Shown: piece by piece, positions 10,361 to 20,500 of the stretch
Layout of the letters: each line of letters starts with the position of its first letter
How positions within the stretch are numbered: the stretch's first letter is position 1
Source: Datisca glomerata
Lineage: Eukaryota > Streptophyta > Magnoliopsida > Cucurbitales > Datiscaceae
DNA: 64,000 bases
Direction: 5' to 3'
NCBI GenBank assembly: GCA_003255025.1
Contig: QANY01006259.1
Location: 737,664-801,663 of the forward strand
The notes under the pieces: model-generated
Seen by the model: the letters and a program-made list of their open reading frames with translations, nothing else
Told to the model about the DNA's origin: nothing
Database searches by the model: none
Program-made: the position numbers and the translations under genes

Positions 10361-11826
10361 CTATTCTTCTTGTCATTGTTGTTGAATCGTGTTCTACAAT
10401 TTTTTTCATCCTTGTTATATAGTATATTGTTAAGATTTTTCTAGAGTGCAAGTGACACTATCATCGTCAAGTTATAAAATTTCAATGAAAATAGAGTATC
10501 ATCCACAAGATTATTTTATATTAAAATATTGAAATTAACTATACCTTAATTCTAAATGAGAATGACAAAAAGTTGAGATTTTTTAAATGAAAAATTAAAC
10601 TAAAAAAAGATTAAAACGTGATAAGGTTAAATAATTTAAATTTGACTAGTTAAAAACTCTAGGATTTTAAACTTCACCAAACCAAACATGCTCTAAATTC
10701 CAAATCCCAGTCAATCAATGTTTATTAAATTATTGACTTCGAATTTCTCTAATGTAATTATCAATCTTTCTCAAATATCGACAACAATGAATCAAAAATA
10801 CTAATCCTACATCTCTGTTAAGATAAAATAAATTGAAACTCATTAAGCACAAGAAAAATAATTACTACACTAGATCCACAATTACCTCTAACTCATGAAA
10901 TACTAATGGTGTTATAAACAAAGAGAAAATTTAATCATCACTTCTTAGTCTTAGAATTAAATCTAAAATCATACAATAGTTAGCTAGACGATCCCAAGCA
11001 TTATGTTCATATTATAACACTCAATAATACTGAATAAATATCGATTGGACTGAAAATAAAAATATATGAACAATCATGGTTGCTACATCGTAGCCTTAGA
11101 TAAGAAAATTTAGAACATACTAAAATAAGAAAATGTCCTACTAATATTCATGAAAATAGAGAAATGAGTAAAGAAATACTAGATTTTGAGGATCAATTTG
11201 AAGTTGAGATCTGTTTCCGGGTTTGATCTTCTTGTTCTCCTCTCCAGGAGCTTTCTCCTCTACCTCTCATGTCTCAAAAAGTGCTCTAAAAACTCTCAAA
11301 TATTCTATTGTACACTAGTATTTGATAATGATGAAGGTGGAGTAAAAATCAGAAATAACAAAATCATTATCGCGCCAGTGTCACGGCGTTGACATTCTGG
11401 ATCTCTTGATGTTGCACCAGCGTCACGGCGTGGGAAACCAGCGCCAAGCCTCTGGCTTACTGCACAAACTTTTTGGCATGATGGGCTGGCCTACTGCCTT
11501 CCACCGTCACGATGCTGGCCATTCTATCCAAGTCCGCTCTTTTTTCGATTTTTCCGCATTTTTCCTTCTAAATCTTTCCAAATCAATCCAAATGTACTAG
11601 AATATCTTACCTATAAAATAAAAGTAAAACAAACATAAATCAAATAATAAAACTCAAAGAACCAATAAAATTAAAGTTAAGATTATTTAAAATATAACTG
11701 TGAAATGCATTCATCATATATAGATATATATTGTATAGTGTAAAATTATTTATTGTCTTACTTTCTTACTGTCATTATTATTGAATCGTGTTTTGTAGAT
11801 TTTCTCATCTTTATTTTATAGTATAT
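10361..11826. repeat. Noncoding block between two ~67-bp direct repeats
   Basis: A segment at 10361-10427 (TCATTGTTGTTGAATCGTGT and onward to ATAGTATAT) recurs with substitutions at 11759-11826 (TCATTATTATTGAATCGTGT and onward). Between them lies about 1.33 kb of AT-rich noncoding DNA with a short GC-richer island at 11386-11520. The island repeats CCAGTGTCACGGCGT, CCAGCGTCACGGCGT and CCACCGTCACGATGC. The start of the block (GAGTGCAAGTGACACTATCA at about 10444) resembles noncoding ends of widespread plant retroelements, but I cannot prove an LTR boundary. Confidence 0.5.
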
Positions 11827-11880
11827 ACTTATATATTGATTTGTATATGCCATTTACTTCTTTATTGTTATACTTTTTAG

Positions 11881-12640
11881 GTCTGGTGGTGAATGTTCCC
11901 TTTGTTATTTTTAATGATGAAAATTTGGATGATGCGAGAAATTACATTGACTATAAGATTAAGCCATTGTTGGTTGTTAATATGCATCACATGATGTTTT
12001 ACTTGGTTTAGTATCTCGTGCATTAGTTGTAGATCTTAATGATTTGTGTTTGACGGTGAATATTGAATCTGGAGAATCAACTGCTTATTTTGTAGAGATT
12101 AGCACAGATTTGACATTGATTGGTATCTTACTTTAACGAATAATGAGAAAGGGATACATTATCTGTTAATTGTTACATCATGCATTGGTAATAGGACATA
12201 TGATGTCGTTGTTAGTGGTGAAATTTTATCGTCATTAGAAGTTGGGTCTTCATCTCAAATGATTGTTCATGATAACCCTTCTGAACCTTTATTTGTGGAT
12301 AAAGTAGATGCGGATAATTTACCTCTTGGCTTTGATATACAAGAGAAGTCATTTCTAGCTCAAAATATGAGTTGAAAAAGGCGTTGTACTTGATAGCTTT
12401 GAAGCACACTTTTCAATTTATGATTAGCAAGTCTAATCATGAAAAGAATGTAGTTCGGTGTATTGTCAAGACTTGCCAGTCGTTTGTACGTGCTTCATGT
12501 TATAGAGGTCGTGAAATTTGGCATGTTAGAAAGTATATAAATGAGCACACTTGTTCTCCTGACATTGTACAAAGTGATCACTACAGTGTTAGTATATGTT
12601 AATTAGTGATGCAGACAGTGTAGCGTTGGAGTTTTTGGTT
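11881..12640 (+). pseudogene. MuDR-like (Mutator) transposase N-terminal fragment
   Basis: Sequence after a TTTTTAG splice-acceptor-like tract opens with VNVPFVIFNDENLDDARNYI. The recognisable part is 12355-12602: ELKKALYLIALKHTFQF, then NVVRCIVKTCQSFVRAS and IWHVRKYINEHTCS. This matches the plant MuDR DNA-binding domain (C-x4-C with a downstream HTC zinc-binding pair). Stops interrupt the 5' half (near 12008), and the DDE catalytic domain is not present downstream. It is the debris of an autonomous Mutator-like element, or a carrier of its 5' half. Confidence 0.75.
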
Positions 12641-13672
12641 ATTTTCTCATTCTTTAGGTGAGGCAATTATATATTTCATTTCTAAGGTTTACTCCATTTC
12701 TTCCCTTTACATTAACATGACTATATTATGGCCGTAAATCAATAGCTCTACACAGTCTAAACTTTTGTCAAGTACAAATGCAGGCCTATTTTCTGTTACT
12801 GACCGATAACATAATTTCTTTAAGAAGGTCACATATGAAAATCAAGAATATGTCCTTCATATATCATATGGACCTGCTAGAGATAGCTATGTGCTCCTAT
12901 CTATTGAGAGTAGAGTACATTCATATTTCTCAAAATCTCATCCTTTAAACGACAAGGCTTCAAAACTAATATTAGTGGTTTACATGTTAGAAGTTGAAAA
13001 TTGGTTTAGCTTAAACTGTTTAATAGTTTAGCCATTTTAAGAATGTTAATGACCAATTATGAGTAATAACGAAAGTCTACTATCAGAACATCAAACAATC
13101 CCATTTTTCCAACATCTTCATAACGTTTTTCTATCCATGATCACTACAAAACATGCTTACAGACATCTAAAAAGAAGTACTTGATATTTCAGATTATATT
13201 CAACTTGAAAATCAAAAGGCATAAAAATGAAATATACTTGGTTTAGTGAAATTGGGGGCCAAGCAAGTCTAAAGAAAATAAAAACATTCCCATTTTGGCA
13301 ACAGTAAAAAAACCTTAGCAATATGTCACTTGCTCGACTTTCACTAGTTACTACAAAAGCTCGATGAAGACCTGTACCAAGACTTCATTTCCTATTAAAT
13401 AATCCCATCTTGAACGCCACAACACTAGCAGATGCCCGAGGAACCTAACACATTAAGTGAAGGAAAACATATATATATAGGTTCTAAGTAATGTTAAAGA
13501 AAAATTAATTATCAAAACCAGACCAGCTAATCATCTGTAATGATCTTCAAATCAGTAAACATCAATAAATTAGAAATGACTATAATTACACTATAATAGT
13601 TTAGAAACGACAATAAATCAGTGAACAACATGCCTCAGAAATGAAGATATTACTAAAATTGAAATGAAAGAA
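12641..13672. other. AT-rich stretch, nothing recognised
   Basis: No coding region or clear repeat seen. It may include decayed transposon sequence from the preceding MuDR-like fragment. Confidence 0.4.
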
Positions 13673-13858
13673 CGAAGAAGAAGAAAGAACGAAGAAGAAG
13701 AAGAAGAAGAAGAAGAAGAAGAAGAAGAAGAAGAAGAAGAAGAAGAAGAAGAAGAAGCAGGAGGAGGAGGATAAGAAGAAGAAGAAGCAGGAGGAGGATA
13801 AGAAGAAGAAGAAGAAGAAGAAGGAGGAGGATAAGAAGAAGAAGAAGAAGGAGGAGGA

Positions 13859-13889
<31 letters not shown>

Positions 13890-14570
13890 AAGAAGAATGA
13901 GAATGAGGAGGAGGAGGAGGAGGAGAAGGAGGAGGAGAAGGANNNNNNNNNNNNNNNNNNNNNNNNNNNNNNNNNNNNNNNNNNNNNNNNNNNNNNNNNN
14001 NNNNNNNNNNNNNNNNNNNNNNNNNNNNNNNNNNNNNNNNNNNNNNNNNNNNNNNNNNNNNNNNNNNNNNNNNNNNNNNNNNNNNNNNNNNNNNNNNNNN
14101 NNNNNNNNNNNNNNNNNNNNNNNNNNNNNNNNNNNNNNNNNNNNNNNNNNNNNNNNNNNNNNNNNNNNNNNNNNNNNNNNNNNNNNNNNNNNNNNNNNNN
14201 NNNNNNNNNNNNNNNNNNNNNNNNNNNNNNNNNNNNNNNNNNNNNNNNNNNNNNNNNNNNNNNNNNNNNNNNNNNNNNNNNNNNNNNNNNNNNNNNNNNN
14301 NNNNNNNNNNNNNNNNNNNNNNNNNNNNNNNNNNNNNNNNNNNNNNNNNNNNNNNNNNNNNNNNNNNNNNNNNNNNNNNNNNNNNCTAGAGGAGGAGGAG
14401 GAGGAGGAGGAGCAGGAGCAGGAGCAGGAGGAGGAGGAGGAGCAGGAGCAGGAGGAGGAGGAGGAGCAGGAGGAGCAGGAGGAGGAGGAGCAGGAGGAGC
14501 AGGAGGAGGAGGAGGAGGAGGAGCAGGAGGAGGAGCAGGAGGAGGAGCAGGAGGAGAAGAAGAAGACCTT
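13673..14570. repeat. GAA/GGA microsatellite with assembly gap
   Basis: A (GAA)n tract from 13673 passes into mixed GAA/GGA blocks with GGATAA interruptions, then (GGA)n up to the gap. After the gap come (GGA)n and GGAGCA repeats to about 14570. The unknown bases at 13943-14385 (443 N) interrupt the array, so its real length is not known. The strand is purine-only for hundreds of bases, which favours triplex or H-DNA structures. Confidence 0.98.
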
Positions 14571-14739
14571 GAATTAGGAAAGGAAAAGTGTAGATCTAAG
14601 AAATCTAATAATCCATATCTAATAAAATTTTGAACAACTAATAAACTAATAATCTAATTATCTAACAACTAACAATATGAACAACTAATAATCTAAACAA
14701 ATAATAGTGCAGATAAAAAAATATGGAAGATACAGAGAG

Positions 14740-15140
14740 AGAGAGAGAGTAACCAGATCTCGCCTGAGTCGTCGTCGAGCAACAACAAACAGATCTCGCC
14801 TGAGTTAAGCAATAGCAAACCGATCTCGTATGAGTCGTCGAGCAACTAGATCTCCCCTTCGTCATCGAGCAATTGAGCAAATAGGGTCTCCCCTTTGTCG
14901 TCGAGCAGTTGAGCAAGTCGCCTCACTCATCTCTCGAATCGAGCTGTCGAGTTGTGAGCTGAGGACTGAGGAAAAAGGGAGAGCTAGATAGCGAGTTGTG
15001 AGCTGAGGACTCAGGAGAAGGGGAGAGCTAGATAGCGAGGTTTAAGTTGAGGAGTGAGGACTTAAGAGAAGAAGAGAGCGTCGAGCGAGGCGAGGGTGAG
15101 GAGAACTAGAGAAAGGAGAATTAGGTTAAATGTAGAGGTA
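14740..15140. repeat. GATCTCGCCTGAGTCGTCGAGCAA-type short repeats
   Basis: A 14750-14930 block repeats a unit built from CAGATCTCGCCTGAGTCGTC and GAGCAACAA-type sequence about five times with divergence. From 14945 a second unit (GAGTTGTGAGCTGAGGACT, then GGGAGAGCTAGATAGCGAG) occurs about three times. Both lie inside what is probably one DNA element ending at 15381. Confidence 0.6.
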
Positions 15141-15381
15141 TATATATAGTGCGGTTCAGTTTGGTTCGGTGCGGGGTTAAATGTAGAGATATATATATAG
15201 TGCGGTTCGGTTTTGTTCGGTGCACTTTTTCACAAAAATCGCACACCGAACCAAACCGAGCTTATTTTTAACTTATACAACCGAATCGAACCGCCAAAAC
15301 TGAAAAAACAGGTCGAACCACATCGGTTCGGTCCGGTTCAGACTGTCTATTTCGTTTTCTCGAATTTACTTACACCCCTAG
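15141..15381. mobile_element. hAT-type terminal region with GGTTCGG motifs
   Basis: Multiple copies of GGTTCGGT or its complement ACCGAACC occur in both orientations (15155-15340). A 45-bp segment around GGTTAAATGTAGAGRTATATA occurs twice (about 15124 and 15176). The right end reads AATTTACTTACACCCCTAG, whose complement CTAGGGGTGTAAGTAAATT matches a common plant hAT-like terminal motif. The left terminus was not found, so the borders and target-site duplication are unproven. Confidence 0.5.
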
Positions 15382-16143
15382 TCTGTAATAGATCAATTGG
15401 CCATGGCCATTACTATTTAAACATACGTGTATTATAGAAAAGAATAATATTGTAGTCCACACTTCAGATTTGGGATGGCTATTTTATGTCATAACTCTAA
15501 ATGATTGAAACAGTAATAATTATACTTATATCAATAGATTAGGGGCGGAGCTAGGTTGAAGGGGTGGGTCAAGTGATCTACTAAAAAATTATTAATTTTG
15601 AGTAAATTTTTTTAACCTTGTTTATTTATGAATTCTTGTGTTTAGTCTTTTGTTTTCAGTTTTCGCCCCAATAATTTTTATTTTTAATCTCAACTAAATC
15701 CCTTAAATCCAAAATCACGATTTCATTATATTTCATCAAAAATCTCCGATGGTGATTCCCTAGCCCTAGCAAAGAGCAGCGAATCACAGCCAAATGTGGA
15801 AGAAAAAGCTGTGGATGCCGATTTTTGTGCAAGTTTTGAGACATTTGAGTAACAATTTTAGAAGTTAGATTAAACAAAATTATCAATTTTGGTTTTCAAT
15901 CTCTCTCAGTCTCTCTTTTTTACCTAAAAATATGCCATAAAAATAACTTAAAATATATGGTGGAAATCATATCGTACAAAAATATTGTATAAAATATACC
16001 GTTAAAAATATAATATATTGTAAAAAAAGTAATCCCACTAAGAAAATTTCATGGCTCGAACCTCGAATAGATAAAGCTTCGGTCAATCATTAAAGATAAG
16101 TCACCTCTATGTCAGATCTCATCTCTTATTTTCTAGCTCTCTT
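15382..16143. other. Spacer; possible short-element traces
   Basis: No gene seen. The stretch AGGGGCGGAGCTAGGTTGAA at about 15541 is a motif I associate with plant short interspersed elements. Near 16052 GGCTCGAACCTCG is the complement of a tRNA-type B box, possibly a reverse-oriented SINE remnant. Neither can be delimited. Confidence 0.3.
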
Positions 16144-16159
16144 AAATTGATGAAGCCGA

Positions 16160-16270
16160 CAAGATGGGTTGGCGCAATTAGTTAAACCCCCACACCCATA
16201 ATTTAGAGGTCTTGGGTTCGAGTCATATCTCACATTCCCCTTATAATTTGTAATATAGCTTTGATAAAAA
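16160..16270 (+). mobile_element. tRNA-derived SINE, copy 1
   Basis: About 110 bp with a tRNA-like head: an A-box-like GGTTGGCGCAATTAG (16168-16182) and a B box GGTTCGAGTC (16215-16224), then TAATTTGTAATATAGCTTTG and a short A tail. It is flanked by target-site duplications AAATTGATGAAGCCGA (16144-16159) and AAATTGATGAAACCAA (16271-16286), which differ at two positions. RNA polymerase III would transcribe such an element, and a LINE enzyme would copy it. Further copies lie at 39714, about 39925 and about 46860. Confidence 0.85.
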
Positions 16271-17184
16271 AAATTGATGAAACCAATAAAGTTTGGGAAA
16301 GAATAAAATTATACCCTTTCTTGTGCTCTCTTTCATACTTTATATCTTTCCTTTTTCCTTCTCTTTCTTCTTGTAGTTGAAGGAAATCGATCCCCTCATC
16401 TTGGATGCTTGTCAGATAAGAATCGACCGCTTATATCTAAATTATTATGATTTGGTCGTTCTCCCAATTGATAAAACTGTCATTTTTTTTCATTTTGTGT
16501 TTAATCTAAACCTTCCGTTTCAGTAGATAATTTTCATCTGTAGCTAGGTTCACAACTATGAAATCAAATGGTCTGTGAGGGAGCTGATGCGCGGACCTTA
16601 TCTCTATTTTTTTAGAGATTTTATCCTTCTTAAAAAAATTTCATTTAGAGCCTGAATCCTCTATTTTCCTTCAAAACTGATTTTGTTAAAAACAAAAATT
16701 TCTCTCTTTCTCCAAAAAAGTTAAGTAAATTTCTCTTATTTTTAAACTCTCTAGTCTCTCCCTCAAACCTATTTTTTGTAATTTTCATCATCCTTTTGTG
16801 ATCTTCGCATATTTTTGTTTATAGCGTTAAGTCAAATGTTTGACTAGGTTATCCTCATAAATTTCATTAGAGGTATACATGATCGATTCAATTTGACTTT
16901 TAGCATAAAAACTAGATCAAACTGAAATAGGATCTTTTCAAAATGAGGACCAAACCAATCAATTATGTGCATATAAACTGAACCGTAAATTAATTGGTTC
17001 GTTCGATCGGGTTTTACGGTCCACCAAGAATGTTTATTTTTATTTGCTAATACGACCACCAATGAATTTAATCATACATGGTTTCAAAATTCTAATAAAA
17101 ATTTCCATGCATTATAATAAAAATTCACAATTTAACCACAACATGTGAACTAAACATTAAATAGAGATGAGAGGAATGTAAAAT
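16271..17184. other. Spacer with GGTTCG-type element traces
   Basis: No gene seen. The 16860-17060 stretch has degenerate motifs (GATCGATTCAATTTG, AACTGAACCGTAAATTAATT, GGTTCGTTCGATCGGG) like those at 15141 and 29940, which suggests another remnant of the same kind of element. Confidence 0.35.
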
Positions 17185-17375
17185 GAGAGAAATGTGAGAC
17201 ATAGGAAAGAAGAAAAATGAGAGAAATGTGAGACATAGGAAAGAAGAAAAATGAGAGAAATGTGAGACATAGGAAAGAAGAAAAATGTGAGAAACTATAT
17301 ACATGATATGGTATGNCTAATAAGGTTTACATGTATTGTAATAAAAAATCACAATTTAAACCACAACATGTAAAC
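17107..17375. repeat. Three 34-bp tandem units inside a direct repeat
   Basis: The unit GAGAGAAATGTGAGACATAG plus 14 more bases occurs three times with almost no divergence (17185-17286). It sits between two copies of a ~45-bp segment: 17107-17151 (ATTATAATAAAAATTCACAA region) and 17331-17375 (ATTGTAATAAAAAATCACAA region). An ambiguous base lies at 17316. Confidence 0.85.
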
Positions 17376-18865
17376 ACATTTTCTATATTTTCTTTGTCAA
17401 TTTCATGATTTTTAGGTTTCTTAATTATATATCACGATTTTATATTCTAGGTCTTCTTCTTCTGTCATTGTTGATTTTGGTTTCTCCAAATTTTGATTTC
17501 TATGATGCAATCAAGTTATATTTACATATACATTAGGTATGTTTAGCTCAGATTCTTACTTGGCTTATTTTATGCAATTTTCCTTCGTGAATTTGATTTC
17601 TAAATCTATTCTCCAGCTAAATGTTCTCTTCCTTTGTCTAATTAGTAACCACCTCCTTCGAAATCCTAACACAAAGAAACTGAAATCGCAATGATCTATC
17701 AATAGTAAAAATTAAATTGGAGAACCGTGAACCTATAAGAATCATCACAACCTTCATAGACATTGCGAATCTGAGATGAAAATTTAAATTTTTGTTCTAG
17801 ATTTAAGGCTCAATATATATGAGATTCACAAGTTACAAATAATCGTGAAGGTCAAAATCAGAGGTAAATTTTTTATGCTTACGATTTAGGTTTAATCTGA
17901 AGTTCATGCCTGATTTTCTGAGATTTATGATTGTTGTGAGTTTTTTTATAAAAAAAATTCATGAAACCGACTTAATATACCTATTTTGCGAGTTAATAGT
18001 TTTTCCCTCTGTTTTGTTCTATTTTTCAGAGACAAACCAATGTATTTTCTATATTCTATAGATTTCTCGTACTTAAGATTTACTAAGTGGTACATTATTG
18101 TATACTGATAGTTATATACTATATAATTATATACTTTATAATTACATACTATTTTATATGTAATCGTAACTTCTCGATTGTTATTACTGAAGCCAAGAAG
18201 GAATATGAGTGAAGGAAAGTGGGATTTAGTTATAAGAAGGGTAATTCAGTCTTCTGCAATCTTTTGTCAGCGGGTGCATATCATATTTGGCCATTTTTAC
18301 AATTGATAAATTATTTTGTCATATTTTTACTTATTTTATAAAATTGGGCTACACCACTAATTAAGCAGAAAAAGTATTTGTAGATACTATACCCAATATG
18401 TTTCAAGCCCAAAAATATTTATTGGTCCAATGTCATAACAAAAAACACTCAAAATCTGAAAAATAAGAAAGAGGCCCCAAAAATACAAAAAAGGAGCATA
18501 AAACTGAAATAAAAAAATAAAAATTATCTTTAAAGAAAGATTTTGAAAATATTTTATGAAGGAAATTTGGTTTTTTGGAACTAAAATCAAAAAAATATTT
18601 GAGGGATTTCTCTCAAATATCTGAAAAATAATGTAGTAATTCAAAGGGTTCTCAACAAATCCAAATGTATCTGCTTACAAGTCCAATTCATTTTTTTTAT
18701 TTAACATAAGACAAAAAAATACTGATTTTTCATTATGCAACGAACAATTTTTTTAAAAATTATTATAATATTGTTGTTTGATTTTTTTTATTTTATGAAA
18801 ACTATCCATAAAAATAATTAGATAAAATAGCTTCGACATTGTCAATTGATACTGAGAAAACGAAA
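17376..18865. other. AT-rich spacer, nothing recognised
   Basis: No supported gene, RNA or delimited repeat. The longest open frame (18387-18644, minus) is low-complexity and unlike any family I know. Confidence 0.4.
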
Positions 18866-19244
18866 GAACCAGGAATGGAGAGCTTTCCCCCCTTTTCTGC
18901 CCGCCTCTTTGGTCTTAAGAATGATGGTTTTAAGAATGAGTGATTGCCCTTCTCCAACCCTTACTGCCCAACAGGAGAGCGGACAGGTAATGCGTTTCAC
19001 TTATTGAACATGATTCTATGGTTGGTCTGCGACCCTTGGATACCGAAGGCGTCCTTGGGGTGATCTCTTTGTTCCTACGGGTGGAGACGATGGGGTCGGT
19101 CCATGGATTTTCTTTCTTTTTGCCGCATTTCGCTCAAAAGGTTGAAGGCGTCCTTGGAGTGATCTTGTAGTTCCTACGGGGTGGAGACGACGGGGTCAGT
19201 CCATGGATTTTCCTTTTTTTTGCCGCATTTCGCTCAAAGGGTTG
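18866..19244 (-). other. Plastid DNA insertion (NUPT) from the rRNA-operon region
   Basis: This block is far more GC-rich than its neighbours and is recognisable as chloroplast inverted-repeat DNA, most likely the trnA-UGC intron read on the complementary strand (for example GGTCTTAAGAATGATGGTTT, TACTGCCCAACAGGAGAGCG, GGATACCGAAGGCGTCCTTG). It begins near GAACCAGGAATGG and ends at CGCTCAAAGGGTTG. A 99-bp part is tandemly duplicated (19045-19143 and 19144-19243). A few substitutions and small deletions against the plastid form I remember show that it has been in the nucleus for some time. A mitochondrial copy as donor cannot be ruled out. Confidence 0.85.
19045..19243. repeat. 99-bp tandem duplication within the plastid insert
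   Basis: Copies at 19045-19143 and 19144-19243 both run from GAAGGCGTCCTTGG to CGCATTTCGCTCAAA. They differ at about ten sites, including GGTGATCTCTTTG against AGTGATCTTGTAG. The second copy is closer to the plastid form at the GTAGTTCCTACGGGG segment. Confidence 0.9.
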
Positions 19245-20260
19245 ATTATTTATTTTTTCAAGTTTTAATTTTTTTGTCAATTATTTATAGATTTAACTAT
19301 TTTATTAACCTGTCAATAAAATTAAATCAACTATTTTTCTCTTACTACGGTAAAAAAAAATAATTTTTTTACTTATGTTGTACAAATAAATTCAATAACA
19401 AATTGTTCAAATCTATATAGAAAAATTGTACAAAAATCTCTATTGGTAATTGTTAAAAAATCTTAATAATTCATGACGTGTTTGATTAATTTTTTTATGA
19501 TAACACAAATTCATTATCATATAATTTTTCTCTTTTATATATAAAAATAAATCTGATATAAATAATTCTCATTCATATTAACACATTAAAATATTTAATA
19601 TACATAACAGTTTTCCCACTACATGTACTGTTCTTCAGTATATATATATATCATGGTTATCAATATCCTTCCATTTCGGCTAGAACGCGCAAAATATTTT
19701 GATTCTGACACATGCACAAAACGGGACAGGGATGCAAATTTTTTTCATATATCGGTTAAATACAATCTAAAAATGAATATAAATGATTGAGGGAACCCCA
19801 TAATTCATGACTTCGTCTCACGTCCGTGGTCCTCTACAGAAAAAATGAGTTGTCATAAACAATCCAGTTATAGTCTCCTTTATAAATTTAATAGTTTTTA
19901 ATATTGATAGTTTATAAATAATATTTATTTTAGGGAAGAAAATAATTTTTAATTTACAAAAATATTTGATATTATTAACATGTACTTTAATCATTTAAAT
20001 TTTACATTATGTATATATGAAGAGTTTATCTATCCTTAATTCAAACATAATATTTTATTTAATTCATTTCAATTAACGTGCACATCTTAATTTCTAGGAC
20101 GACCTCGTGACAAGTTGGCAGACGGGGACATGGGTCGGATGGGACAAAAAAATCTTAAAATTCGGTATCGGGACCGTTTCGGTTCCACAAGGACGGGAAT
20201 GACATCCGACGAGATTCTAGGATCGAGATATTTTACGACATTTTTATGAGGTACTCAACC
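19245..20260. other. AT-rich spacer with unassigned GGGACGGG-type patches
   Basis: No gene seen. Two patches stand out from the AT-rich background: ACAAAACGGGACAGGGATGC at about 19714, and a stretch near 20095-20215 that includes GGACGACCTCGTGACAAG and CACAAGGACGGGAATGACAT. They could belong to one unidentified DNA element. Confidence 0.3.
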
Positions 20261-20500
20261 GTTATAAAAGATAATTAGCGATGGGTATTTACCCATCGTG
20301 CAAAAGGGTGTTGTAAAAAATCTTTTATTTTTTGCAACGGTGATTTTTTTACAACAGTGGATAAATGAACTGTCGTTATAAATTGTCGCCGTAAGTTGTT
20401 TTTACTACGATTCATCTAGGAACCCTCGTAAAATCATTTGGCACCCTCGAAAAAAATAAATTTACAAGGACGGTTTTATGGAACAACTGTTGTTAAAGAT
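20260..20500. repeat. CACTA-like subterminal motif cluster
   Basis: Short motifs recur in both orientations: CAACCGTTATAAAAG, GCAACGGTGATTTTTTTACA, ACTGTCGTTATAAATTGTCG, GGACGGTTTTATGG. Clusters of this kind are typical of subterminal regions of CACTA transposons. No terminal inverted repeat was identified, so the element is not delimited. Confidence 0.3.

Noticed and set aside
13897..14577. A 226-residue Arg/Glu-rich open frame
   Set aside because: It is translated microsatellite running through the 443-base N gap. It has no real protein signal.
16020..16110. Reverse-oriented SINE based on GGCTCGAACCTCG
   Set aside because: Only a B-box-like complement is visible. No A box, tail or target duplication could be identified.
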